Below, piece after piece: positions 9,120 through 17,820 of a stretch of 64,000 bases of DNA. The translations under genes and the position numbers were made by a program. The stretch spans positions 1,791,001 to 1,855,000 of the forward strand of contig NZ_LT608328.1 in the NCBI RefSeq assembly GCF_900095795.1. Reading direction: 5' to 3'. Source of the DNA: Petrimonas mucosa (lineage in GTDB: Bacteria > Bacteroidota > Bacteroidia > Bacteroidales > Dysgonomonadaceae). Position 1 is the stretch's first letter, and each line of letters starts with the position of its first letter. The notes beneath the pieces were generated by a model. That model saw only the letters and a program-made list of their open reading frames with translations, did no database searches and was not told the origin of the DNA.

Positions 9120-9154
9120 CTGGGTCCATGCACGTAGACCTCCTTAAAATAAAT

Positions 9155-10239
9155 AATGATTATCCGCAGTTATTCCTAAAGAATTTAACGGGAAAAAGTT
9201 ATAAATAAGTTTCAAAAACACTTGCACAATTCACTGATATTCATTATATTTACATCGCTAACGATATAAAGATTCAAACTATGAATATCCTGGATTTTGC
9301 TATAAATTACCCCGATGAGGAATCCTGTCGGAAAAAATTCAAAGAACAAAGAGACCAAATGGGAGTAACCTGTCGTCATTGTAATTGTAAAGAACATTAT
9401 TGGCTGGAAAACAAGCAGGCCTATGAATGCAAGCGTTGTCGCGCACGCCAAACCTTGCGTTCAGGCACCGTCATGCAGCACTCCAACCTGCCTTACCGTT
9501 ACTGGTTCGTGGCCATGCACCTGCTCACGGCGACCAAGGGCTCCTTTTCCGCGGCGGAGCTGCAGCGCCAGCTGGGGCACAAGCGTTACCAGCCCATATG
9601 GGAAATGGTCAATAAACTGCGTGACGTGATGGGCAAACGCGATGATGAGTACACCCTCGAGGGAGCCATCGAGTTGGACGACGCCTTCTTTTCCACCGAA
9701 ATATCCCTTGAAGAGAGGGACAAACCGTTGAAGCGCGGCCGCGGGAGCCAAAAAAAGACCAAAGTGCTGGTAATGGCTGAAAGCAAAACGGTTGAAAACC
9801 CCAAGCCGGGTAAGAAACCCAAGAAGGTTAGATACCTGAAAATGAAAGTGATCAGTGACTTGAAGTCCGGTACAATTACAAGGAATGTCAAAGAGCACGT
9901 TGAAAGCACGGCGGATCTGACCACCGATGACTCAACATCTTACACTAAATTGAAAGAGCATGTTCATTCACATACGGCATCTGTTATTCCACACCAGGAT
10001 CTTTCCAAGGTGCTGCCCTGGGTGCATACCGCGATCAGCAATGCCAAACGACAGCTCCTGGGCGTGTATTACAAGATAAAACCAGAATACTTGCAATATT
10101 ACCTCAACCAGTTCTGTTATAAATTCAACAGGCGTTACTTCGGGGAAAACCAGTTTGAAAGACTGTTGATAGCCGCTGTAACGTATGCTCCTGATTTCAA
10201 GTCAAGAATTTACAATAGGAACTATTGCGGATAATCATT
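9155..10239 (+). mobile_element. IS1595-family insertion sequence, copy 1
   Basis: A 1085-base element with ends AATGATTATCCGCA and TGCGGATAATCATT. It is flanked by an exact 8-bp target duplication AAATAAAT (9147-9154 and 10240-10247). An apparently identical copy in inverted orientation lies at 46263-47347. It has inserted between purH and mreB in the same orientation as both, 38 bases before the mreB start. Confidence 0.95.
9281..10234 (+). CDS. IS1595 family transposase (ISXO2-like)
   Basis: 317-residue DDE transposase with an N-terminal zinc ribbon (CRHCNCKEHYWLENKQAYECKRC cysteine pattern, about residues 31-53; first Cys pair CRHC, second CKRC) followed by the IS1595/ISXO2-type catalytic domain. 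The likely first acidic residues are in EGAIELDDAFF, and later ones in STADLTTDDSTSY. Its sequence is identical to the transposase at 46268-47221, so one of the two copies arose recently. It appears intact and probably active. Confidence 0.93.
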   Translation: MNILDFAINYPDEESCRKKFKEQRDQMGVTCRHCNCKEHYWLENKQAYECKRCRARQTLRSGTVMQHSNLPYRYWFVAMHLLTATKGSFSAAELQRQLGHKRYQPIWEMVNKLRDVMGKRDDEYTLEGAIELDDAFFSTEISLEERDKPLKRGRGSQKKTKVLVMAESKTVENPKPGKKPKKVRYLKMKVISDLKSGTITRNVKEHVESTADLTTDDSTSYTKLKEHVHSHTASVIPHQDLSKVLPWVHTAISNAKRQLLGVYYKIKPEYLQYYLNQFCYKFNRRYFGENQFERLLIAAVTYAPDFKSRIYNRNYCG

Positions 10240-10277
10240 AAATAAATTGAAGCAAACTTAAAACAAGCATAATTAAT

Positions 10278-11303
10278 ATGGGATTATTTTCATTCACACA
10301 GGAGTTGGCAATGGACCTGGGAACGGCCAATTCCATTATTGTAAACAACGCCGGGAAAATTCTGCTGGACGAGCCCTCCATCGTTGCTTTGGACCGCAAG
10401 ACCGACAGGATGATTGCGCTGGGTGAGAAAGCCCGCCAAATGCACGGAAAAACGCACGAGAACATACATACAGTAAGACCTTTAAGAGATGGGGTGATCG
10501 CCGACTTCAACGCTGCCGAACAGATGATTCGCGGCATGATAAAAATGGCTACGAAAAACAAGGGTGGCCTCTTCTCCCCTTCGCTCCGCGTGGTCATTTG
10601 TATCCCATCCGGAAGTACCGAAGTGGAGATCCGTGCCGTACGCGACTCTGCCGAACATGCCGGGGGCCGGGATGTCTATATGATTTTCGAACCGATGGCG
10701 GCGGCACTGGGTATTGGACTTGATGTGGAACTGCCGGAGGGAAACATGATTGTGGATATCGGCGGTGGAACGACGGAGATTGCCGTTATCTCGCTCGGCG
10801 GAATCGTATCGAACAAATCGATCAAGATTGCAGGTGACGATCTGACCGAAGATATCATGGATTATATGGGTCGCCAGCATAACATGAAGGTAGGGGAGAG
10901 AACGGCAGAGCAGATCAAGATTAATGTAGGTTCCGTGCTGACCGAACTGCAGGATCCACCAGAAGATTTTATTGTTCACGGTCCCAACCGCATGACCTTC
11001 CTGCCCATGGATGTGCCAGTCTCTTACCAGGAGATTGCTCACTGTCTGGAAAAATCTATTTCCAAAGTTGATTCGGCAGTATTGAGTGCCTTGGAACAGA
11101 CTCCTCCTGAGTTGTATGCAGATATCGTGCGGAACGGAATCTATCTGACAGGTGGTGGTGCCTTGCTGCGCGGTCTGGATAAGCGGTTGACCGACAAGAT
11201 CGGTATCCCGTTCAAAGTAGTGGATGATCCGTTGCATGTGGTAGCCAAAGGAACTGCTATTGCCTTGAGGAATATCGACAAGTTTACATTCCTGATGAGA
11301 TAG
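10278..11303 (+). CDS. mreB: Rod shape-determining protein MreB
   Basis: Actin-like ATPase (341 residues) that forms membrane-associated filaments guiding side-wall peptidoglycan synthesis. Actin-fold signatures are present: phosphate-1 DLGTANSIIV (about 14-23), phosphate-2 DIGGGTTEIAV and the adenosine motif LTGGGALLRGLDKRL near the C-terminus. It is the first gene of mreB-mreC-mreD-mrdA-rodA; mreC begins one base after its stop. The IS1595 element sits just upstream, so native transcription from or through purH may be altered. Confidence 0.97.
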   Translation: MGLFSFTQELAMDLGTANSIIVNNAGKILLDEPSIVALDRKTDRMIALGEKARQMHGKTHENIHTVRPLRDGVIADFNAAEQMIRGMIKMATKNKGGLFSPSLRVVICIPSGSTEVEIRAVRDSAEHAGGRDVYMIFEPMAAALGIGLDVELPEGNMIVDIGGGTTEIAVISLGGIVSNKSIKIAGDDLTEDIMDYMGRQHNMKVGERTAEQIKINVGSVLTELQDPPEDFIVHGPNRMTFLPMDVPVSYQEIAHCLEKSISKVDSAVLSALEQTPPELYADIVRNGIYLTGGGALLRGLDKRLTDKIGIPFKVVDDPLHVVAKGTAIALRNIDKFTFLMR

Positions 11304-11304
11304 G

Positions 11305-12147
11305 ATGAAGAACCTTCTCGCGTTTATTATCAGAAATAGCTCGTGGCTGGTAGCAATTGTCTTGGTTGTTATCAGCTTCTACTTGGTTTTTTCTTATAAT
11401 TCATACCAGAGAAGTGTCTTTCTTACATCGGCAAATCGGGTAACCGGCTGGATCTATGATCTGTCCGGTAAGACGACCGCTTTTATTCATCTCAACAAGA
11501 GCAACAAGCTCCTGTTGGAACGGAATGCACAACTTGCTGCCGAATTGCATGCATTGAAAACCCATCTTGCAGATCTGCAGATGGATTCGTTGACAACGAA
11601 TGCTTTTCAGGGGGACTCCGTACCGGCATCACGCTTTTCGTTTATTCCGGCGGAGGTGATTAACGTCAGTTTCTCGGGTCCCAATAATTTCATAACGGTG
11701 AACAAGGGTTCTGATCATGGAGTCAGGCCCGACATGGGGGTAGTATCACAAAACGGCGTGGTAGGGGTGGTGTTGAAGAGCTCTTCATCTTTCTCGGTGA
11801 TTATCCCCATCGTGAATCCTAAATTCAGGCTAAGTGCCAGGCTGAAGAACTCCAGCAATACCGGTTCGGTTTCATGGAACGGCAAGGAGTTGGGAGTGGC
11901 TCAGCTTGGAGAGTTGCCCAAACATGAAGTCTTTCAACCGGGCGATACGGTGTTGACCAGTTTCTCGCGTATCTTTCCGAGAGATATCGTCATCGGATAT
12001 GTCATTGGACAGATTCCATCTAAAGATGACAGTTTCAATACATTAGACGTGCGAATAGCCACGGATTTCCACTCCGTAAGGGATATTCTCATTATAGATG
12101 ACAAAAGTTATGATGAGCAAAAGCAATTAGAAAACTCGATTCAGTAA
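11305..12147 (+). CDS. mreC: Rod shape-determining protein MreC
   Basis: Periplasmic scaffold (280 residues) linking MreB and MreD to the elongation PBP2/RodA pair. One N-terminal membrane segment (about 11-30), a coiled coil (about 62-95, LLLERNAQLAAELHALKTHL) and the two-lobed beta domain (about 110-265, with NKGSDHGVRPDMGVVSQNGVVGVV). The mreB stop is one base upstream, and its own stop overlaps the mreD ATG (ATGA-type overlap). Confidence 0.93.
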   Translation: MKNLLAFIIRNSSWLVAIVLVVISFYLVFSYNSYQRSVFLTSANRVTGWIYDLSGKTTAFIHLNKSNKLLLERNAQLAAELHALKTHLADLQMDSLTTNAFQGDSVPASRFSFIPAEVINVSFSGPNNFITVNKGSDHGVRPDMGVVSQNGVVGVVLKSSSSFSVIIPIVNPKFRLSARLKNSSNTGSVSWNGKELGVAQLGELPKHEVFQPGDTVLTSFSRIFPRDIVIGYVIGQIPSKDDSFNTLDVRIATDFHSVRDILIIDDKSYDEQKQLENSIQ

Positions 12148-12662
12148 TGAAAGCAGTTTCCTTGTTCTATGAGTTTCTATGGTTTCTGATACTGGTATTG
12201 CTGCAGGTATTGCTGCTTAACCGTATCGCTGTTTTCGGACTGGCTGTGCCCATTCTCTATATCTATTTTCTCATCAAGCTGCCCTATGGAAGAAGCCCCT
12301 TTTACGTCATCATATCGGGCTTCCTGCTGGGGCTGATTATTGATATCTTTTTAAACACTCCCGGAATGAATGCTGCAGCGACCACGATGGTTGCTGCGAT
12401 GAGAGGGGTTGTGCTGAACCTCTATTATCCCAAAAACGAGTATGAGGAACTGATTCCCGGTATCCATACTTCTGCGGCGGCCTTTGTAAAGTATACGGTT
12501 ACCATGGTGCTGCTGCATCAAACGTTGCTCTTTTTCATCGAAGCCTTTACGTTGTTTAATCTCACCAGTACCCTTATCAGGATAGCCACCTCTTCGATAT
12601 TGACAATCTTTCTGATACTGGCGCTGGATTCCTTATCAATCAGGAGGGAGAAAGGTGGTTAA
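12147..12662 (+). CDS. mreD: Rod shape-determining protein MreD
   Basis: Small inner-membrane protein (171 residues) with about five hydrophobic segments and the conserved loop FLLGLIIDIFLNTPGMNA. It overlaps mreC by one base and the next gene by eight bases, so the three are translationally coupled. The divergent sequence is typical of MreD; position supports the call strongly. Confidence 0.88.
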   Translation: MKAVSLFYEFLWFLILVLLQVLLLNRIAVFGLAVPILYIYFLIKLPYGRSPFYVIISGFLLGLIIDIFLNTPGMNAAATTMVAAMRGVVLNLYYPKNEYEELIPGIHTSAAAFVKYTVTMVLLHQTLLFFIEAFTLFNLTSTLIRIATSSILTIFLILALDSLSIRREKGG

Positions 12663-14574
12663 CAAAAAGAAATACGAGGGGAGACGGTATGTCATCGCAT
12701 CTGTTGTCGTCATAACATTGCTGGTATATATTGCCCAGCTGTTTAACCTGCAGATATTGAGTCCAGAATACCGTAATTTTGCCGACAGCAACGCCTTTTT
12801 CAGAAGAACACTCTATCCTGCCCGCGGAGCGATTTACGACCGGAATGGCGAATTGCTGGTCTACAATCAGCCAACCTACGATGTCATGATGGTTGTGCGT
12901 GAAATGAAAGCCTTCGACACGCTCGATTTTTGCAATACGTTGAATATCGACAAGGCAACTTTCAAGCAGTTGGAAGCCGATATGAAGGATCCACGCAAGA
13001 ATCCCGGATACTCTTCATATACCCCTCAACTCTTCATGTCGCAGCTCGACGTGGAGGAGTATGGACTGCTGCAGGAAAAGTTGTACAAATTTCCCGGCAT
13101 TTACATCCAGAACCGGACGGAACGACAATACAAGTATCCCTACATGGGGTTGATCCTGGGCTATGTGGCCGAGGTGGATAAAAACAAGATGGCTGCCGAC
13201 CCCTACTACGTGCGTGGTGACTATGTCGGTAAATCTGGCGTGGAACTCTCGCACGAGGAGGATTTGCGAGGGGAAAAGGGAGTGGAGGTGCTTCTGCGCG
13301 ATGCGCATGGTCGCGTGCAGGGAAAATACCGCGACGGGGAGTTCGACAAAATGCCTGTTTCAGGGCGTGATCTGACGCTCTCCATCGACGTCAATCTGCA
13401 GGCATACGGAGAATATCTGATGCAAAACAAGATCGGCTCCATCATCATGATCGAACCCAAAACGGGCGAGATTCTCTGCATGGTGGCTGCACCCTCATAC
13501 GATCCCTCCATACTTACCGGAAAGAATTTCAGTCAGAACTACCTCAAACTTGAACGGGATCCCTATAAGCCGCTTATCAACCGGGCCATTTCGGGACTAT
13601 ACCCACCCGGGTCAACCTTCAAGCCCTCACAGGGATTGGTTTTTCTGCAAGAGGGGATAATTACCGCCGACACCAGGTACAGCTGCTTCGGCGGGTATCC
13701 GCCCTTGGGCGGGCGACCTGCCTGTCACGGTCACGCATCACCGCTCAACCTGCAGCCCGCACTGGCCACCTCCTGTAACTCCTTTTTCTGCTATGGCCTT
13801 AACGCCATGCTGAATGACCGGACCAAGTACGGCAGTACCATTGAAGCTTTCGAAGTGTGGAAAGAGCATATGGTTGATTTGGGTTTTGGCTACAAGACAG
13901 ATGTAGATCTGCCATCGGAGAAGAGGGGCTTTATTCCAAACAGCAAATACTATTCAAACGCGTTCAAGACCGACAGGTGGGTGGCGCACAACATCATCTC
14001 CATTGCCATCGGTCAGGGAGAGATACTGGCTACTCCCCTTCAGCTTGCCAATTATACGGCCATCATAGCCAATCGGGGGTACTACTACAAGCCACACGTG
14101 GTAAAAGCACGGAAAGGTGCACCCCCGGACACGCTTTACAGCAAGAGGAGGGAGTCGAACATCCTCCCCGAACATTTTGAACTGACAATAGAGGGAATGG
14201 CGGATGCCGTCAGACACGGAACTTGCCGCAGGGCAAACATGGAACCCTACTTTACCGTTTGTGGCAAAACCGGTACCGCTGAAAACCCGCACGGCGAAGA
14301 TCACTCGCTTTTTATCGGTTTCGCCCCGAAGGATGATCCGCAGGTGGCCATCGCCGTCATTGTGGAGAACGGGGGATTCGGGGCTACAAATGCCGTCCCC
14401 ATCGGAAGATTGATGATGCAGAAGTACCTGATGGGTGAAATCATGCCGCAGGATAAAGTGTTGGAAGAGACCATTGCGAACCGGGTAATATTGCCTTTTG
14501 CCTATAGGAAGACTACTCCCGTACAACGTGTGGATACAACTGCAATAAAAGAGAGAGATGTACAAAGGGATTAA
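12655..14574 (+). CDS. mrdA: Penicillin-binding protein 2 (elongasome transpeptidase)
   Basis: Class B PBP that cross-links peptidoglycan during elongation (639 residues). One N-terminal membrane anchor (about 12-32), the PBP dimerisation region with ARGAIYDRNG (57-65), and the transpeptidase domain with active-site S320xxK323 (PPGSTFKP), the SxN motif S373-C-N375 and KTG at 538-540. It starts with GTG overlapping the end of mreD, and its 3' end overlaps the start of rodA by 17 bases. The target of mecillinam-type beta-lactams in related bacteria. Confidence 0.95.
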   Translation: MVNKKKYEGRRYVIASVVVITLLVYIAQLFNLQILSPEYRNFADSNAFFRRTLYPARGAIYDRNGELLVYNQPTYDVMMVVREMKAFDTLDFCNTLNIDKATFKQLEADMKDPRKNPGYSSYTPQLFMSQLDVEEYGLLQEKLYKFPGIYIQNRTERQYKYPYMGLILGYVAEVDKNKMAADPYYVRGDYVGKSGVELSHEEDLRGEKGVEVLLRDAHGRVQGKYRDGEFDKMPVSGRDLTLSIDVNLQAYGEYLMQNKIGSIIMIEPKTGEILCMVAAPSYDPSILTGKNFSQNYLKLERDPYKPLINRAISGLYPPGSTFKPSQGLVFLQEGIITADTRYSCFGGYPPLGGRPACHGHASPLNLQPALATSCNSFFCYGLNAMLNDRTKYGSTIEAFEVWKEHMVDLGFGYKTDVDLPSEKRGFIPNSKYYSNAFKTDRWVAHNIISIAIGQGEILATPLQLANYTAIIANRGYYYKPHVVKARKGAPPDTLYSKRRESNILPEHFELTIEGMADAVRHGTCRRANMEPYFTVCGKTGTAENPHGEDHSLFIGFAPKDDPQVAIAVIVENGGFGATNAVPIGRLMMQKYLMGEIMPQDKVLEETIANRVILPFAYRKTTPVQRVDTTAIKERDVQRD

Positions 14575-16015
14575 CGATATTGAGGAGAATGGACGGGTGG
14601 ACTGGTTCATGGTAATCATCTACCTGATCTGTATCGTGCTGGGCTGGCTCAATATCTATGCAGCCAGCTTCGACCTAGAGAACGCGGTCGGCCTTTTCGA
14701 CCTTTCTGGCCGTGCCGGCATGCAGCTGGTATGGATGGGAACATCCTTGTTGCTTGCTTTTGCCCTGCTCAAGATCGATACCTCCTTTTATGAGACATAT
14801 GCCTTCGTAGCTTATATTGCCGGGATCGCACTCCTGGTAATCACTTTTGCAGTTGCACCAGAGATCAAGGGATCACGCTCCTGGCTGGTGATCGGTCCGG
14901 TCCGCTTGCAGCCTGCCGAGTTCATGAAATTTATCCTGGCACTCACCTTGGCGAAGATATTTAATGTCTATAATTTCCAGCTGATGGAAAGGAAGAACCT
15001 GCTTGTGGTCTCTGCAATCCTGCTCCTTCCGTTGATACTGGTGATCCTGCAGAGTGAAACAGGTACGGCGCTGGTCTATCTGAGTCTGATATTCGTCTTG
15101 TATCGTGAAGGGTTGCCCGGTGGCATCCTTTTCATGGGGGTAGCTGCAATTCTCTACTTTGTACTGACCATCCGTTTCTCCGAAAGCCAGCTCGGCATGT
15201 TGTCAGTCGGCGAGTTCATTTCGCTGGTGCTGATTATTCTCTTTACGGCAGGTCTTGTCTGGAGTTATGCGAAAAAAATGGGTGCCGCCTTTATGATTAT
15301 CGGGTTTGGCCTTCTGGCGCTAATTGCAGGATGGGTCTTGCACCTCCTTCATCTCCCGGTCGATCCCGGTCTGCTGGCTCTAATCGCCTCAGGGTTAGTG
15401 TTGCTCTATCTGATCTTTCTCTCACTCCGTTTCTGGAAGAGGGTCTATCTCTATATCTTCCTCTTTGTGATAGGCTCCTTTGCATTTGTCGAGTCCAGCG
15501 AATATGTATTCAGCGATGTGCTGCAGCCGCACCAGCAGATGCGGATCAAAGTTACACTGGGGATTGAGCAGGATCTGCGCGGATCGGGGTATCATGTGGG
15601 TCAATCGAAGATTGCCATCGGATCGGGCGGTTTGTCGGGGAAAGGCTTTCTGAACGGTACACAGACCAAGCTGAAGTATGTTCCCGAACAGGACACCGAC
15701 TTTATTTTCTGCACCATCGGTGAGGAGTGGGGATTTATCGGTTCGACAGTTATCCTGATGCTGTTCGGCCTTTTTATCCTGAGACTGATCTACCTGGCGG
15801 AGCGTCAGACCACAACCTTCGGACGCGTATACGGCTATGGGGTGGTAAGTATCTTCCTGTTCCATCTGCTGGTGAATATCGGGATGGTGATCGGCATCAT
15901 GCCGGTAATCGGTATCCCGTTACCCTTTTTCAGTTACGGCGGGTCGTCGTTGTGGGGGTTCACCATCCTGCTTTTTATCTTCCTCCGGATAGATAAAGGG
16001 CGGAAAAAAGCCTGA
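14558..16015 (+). CDS. rodA: Peptidoglycan glycosyltransferase RodA
   Basis: SEDS-family polymerase (485 residues), partner of PBP2, with about ten membrane helices. SEDS motifs include RLQPAEFMKF, LQSETGTALVY and the C-terminal PLPFFSYGGSSLW. It is longer than the E. coli protein because of extra hydrophobic segments between about 200 and 310, as in other Bacteroidota homologues. It overlaps mrdA, which fits their joint function. A hairpin without a T run follows. Confidence 0.95.
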   Translation: MYKGINDIEENGRVDWFMVIIYLICIVLGWLNIYAASFDLENAVGLFDLSGRAGMQLVWMGTSLLLAFALLKIDTSFYETYAFVAYIAGIALLVITFAVAPEIKGSRSWLVIGPVRLQPAEFMKFILALTLAKIFNVYNFQLMERKNLLVVSAILLLPLILVILQSETGTALVYLSLIFVLYREGLPGGILFMGVAAILYFVLTIRFSESQLGMLSVGEFISLVLIILFTAGLVWSYAKKMGAAFMIIGFGLLALIAGWVLHLLHLPVDPGLLALIASGLVLLYLIFLSLRFWKRVYLYIFLFVIGSFAFVESSEYVFSDVLQPHQQMRIKVTLGIEQDLRGSGYHVGQSKIAIGSGGLSGKGFLNGTQTKLKYVPEQDTDFIFCTIGEEWGFIGSTVILMLFGLFILRLIYLAERQTTTFGRVYGYGVVSIFLFHLLVNIGMVIGIMPVIGIPLPFFSYGGSSLWGFTILLFIFLRIDKGRKKA

Positions 16016-16020
16016 AATTG

Positions 16021-16052
16021 AATGCACGCCAGTTTCACAACCGGCGTGCACC
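16021..16052 (+). terminator. Hairpin after rodA
   Basis: Perfect 8-bp stem TGCACGCC / GGCGTGCA with a 12-base loop. No T tract follows, so it may be a weak terminator or an mRNA-end stabiliser. Nothing else is recognised between 16053 and 16171. Confidence 0.5.
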
Positions 16053-16171
16053 ATATCAATTAGAACCCAATTATAAATCATTCACAGCTCTTTTCGCGCT
16101 GATTGTTTGATTCAGATGCTTTGACCGCAGTAGAGGAAAAAAAGTTTAATTGTGTTGCCAAAACAATAGAT

Positions 16172-16951
16172 ATGAAGAGTACCGCATTAATAACAGGTGC
16201 ATCGAAGGGGTTGGGTGCCGAATTTGCCCGCTTGTTCGCTTCGAAGCAGGTAGACCTGATCCTCGTTGCCCGCAGCGAAAACGAGTTGAAGGAGATAAAG
16301 AGTGAGTTGGAAAATCGATTTAACATATCGGTTCGGACGATTGTAAGTGATCTTAGCCTGCCGGAAAATGTCCGGTCGGTTTACGACGAGATAAAGGCGG
16401 ACCGGATCGAAGTGGATTATCTGGTGAACAACGCCGGATTTGGCGATTTTGGTGATTTTTCAGATACCGAATGGGAGAGACATGAGCAGATGATAAATCT
16501 GAATATGACTGCATTAACCCAGTTTTGTTATCTTTTTCTTCAGGATTGGATTTCGCGCGGCCGGGGAAAGATTCTGAACGTGGCCTCCACGGCAGCCTTC
16601 CAGCCGGGACCCGGAATGTCGGTCTATTTTGCCTCCAAGGCATATGTGGCCAGTTTCTCGCAGGCGATCGCCTACGAATGCCGGAAACATGGCATTACAG
16701 TTACTGCCCTCTGTCCCGGTCCCGTCAAGACCAACTTCGGCAAGGCGGCCCGCATGAAGCATCCCAATGGTTTTGTGAAAGGGATGAATACTCCCTCGCC
16801 CGCTGAGGTGGTAGCTTTCGGATACCGTGCGATGATGAAGGGTCGCACGTTGGCCATTCACGGGAGATTGAACCGGATTGTGGCCAATATCGTCAGGTTT
16901 ATTCCCCGCAGCTGGCAACTCTATCTTTCTGCAAAAGTGATATCATGGTAA
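16172..16951 (+). CDS. Short-chain dehydrogenase/reductase
   Basis: Classical NAD(P)-dependent SDR (259 residues from the chosen start). It has the nucleotide motif TGASKGLG (8-15), the NNAG motif (86-89) and the catalytic Y152xxxK156 (VYFASK) with an upstream Ser/Thr (S139/T140). The ATG at 16172 gives the usual MKSTALITGASKG start; an in-frame ATG at 16103 would add 23 residues not expected in the family. The substrate is unknown; homologues are often annotated as DltE-like or oxidoreductases. It overlaps tcdA by seven bases, so the two are probably co-transcribed. Confidence 0.88.
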   Translation: MKSTALITGASKGLGAEFARLFASKQVDLILVARSENELKEIKSELENRFNISVRTIVSDLSLPENVRSVYDEIKADRIEVDYLVNNAGFGDFGDFSDTEWERHEQMINLNMTALTQFCYLFLQDWISRGRGKILNVASTAAFQPGPGMSVYFASKAYVASFSQAIAYECRKHGITVTALCPGPVKTNFGKAARMKHPNGFVKGMNTPSPAEVVAFGYRAMMKGRTLAIHGRLNRIVANIVRFIPRSWQLYLSAKVISW

Positions 16952-17706
16952 ACGAGAAAGAGATCTTCCAACGAACCGCACTCCTGATGGGGGACCGCTA
17001 TATGGAGCTTGCGGCACAACAGCGGGTAATCATCTTCGGTGTGGGCGGAGTAGGCAGCTGGTGCGCCGAGATGTTGATCAGAAGCGGAATCGGCAATCTT
17101 ACGCTAGTCGATTCAGACCGGGTGGCTCTCTCCAATATCAACCGGCAGCTGATGGCTACGGTGAAGACCATTGGAGAGGTAAAAGTGGACCTATTGAGAG
17201 AGCGACTGCTGGAGATAAATCCCAATGCCCGGATACGTCCCATGCAGGCGGTGTACAGTCCCGATACGGCCGACTCCTTTGAACTGGATAGCTACGATTT
17301 CATCATTGATGCCATCGACAGCCTTTCCAATAAAGTGCACCTGCTGCGTACTGCGTCAAAGATGCCGGGAACCCTCTTTTCCTCTATGGGAGCTGCATTG
17401 AAGATCGACCCATCGGCAATCAGGGTTGATGAGTTCTGGAAAGTGAAGGGTTGTCCGTTGGGAGCTGCACTCCGTTCGAGGATAAAGAAACTGGGCGGAT
17501 TGGAGAAGAAGGTACTTTGCGTCTATAGCAATGAGGTGCGTGAAAACAGAGGAGAGAAATCATTTCTTGAAGGAGAGAACAGGGCTGTTTCCCAGTGGGA
17601 TACAAAAAAAGCACGAATTAACGGTACAATGTCGTACCTCCCTGCAATCTTCGGTATGACGCTAGCCTCACTGGTGGTGAAGGAGATTGATGCCCGCTCG
17701 CAATAG
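16945..17706 (+). CDS. tcdA: tRNA threonylcarbamoyladenosine dehydratase
   Basis: ThiF/E1-like ATP-dependent enzyme (253 residues) that cyclises t6A37 to ct6A in tRNAs reading ANN codons. It has the Rossmann ATP motif FGVGGVGSWCAE (31-42), LVDSDRVALSNINRQ and the ADP-contact region FIIDAIDSLSNK. Length and motifs fit TcdA (CsdL/YgdL) better than ThiF or MoeB, because the C-terminal CxxC zinc motifs of those are absent. Coupled to the upstream SDR gene. Confidence 0.9.
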   Translation: MVNEKEIFQRTALLMGDRYMELAAQQRVIIFGVGGVGSWCAEMLIRSGIGNLTLVDSDRVALSNINRQLMATVKTIGEVKVDLLRERLLEINPNARIRPMQAVYSPDTADSFELDSYDFIIDAIDSLSNKVHLLRTASKMPGTLFSSMGAALKIDPSAIRVDEFWKVKGCPLGAALRSRIKKLGGLEKKVLCVYSNEVRENRGEKSFLEGENRAVSQWDTKKARINGTMSYLPAIFGMTLASLVVKEIDARSQ

Positions 17707-17749
17707 CCTCCCTCATAACCCTTATCTTCAATTTTTAAGGGGCAGAATG

Positions 17750-17790
17750 AAAAGATTTTAGCCGCTTCTCCCTAAAAGAGAATCTTTTTT
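17750..17790 (+). terminator. Terminator-like hairpin after tcdA
   Basis: AAAAGATT pairs with AATCTTTT across a 23-base loop, followed by TT. It is immediately followed by TATCTTTC (17792-17799), a one-mismatch -7 element for the next gene. Confidence 0.5.
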
Positions 17791-17820
17791 GTATCTTTCG
17801 CCATCAGATGACTGAAAGGA

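Noticed and set aside
16103-16171. N-terminal extension of the SDR gene from the upstream ATG
   Set aside because: It adds 23 residues before the conserved MKSTALITGASKG start; the later ATG is the better choice.
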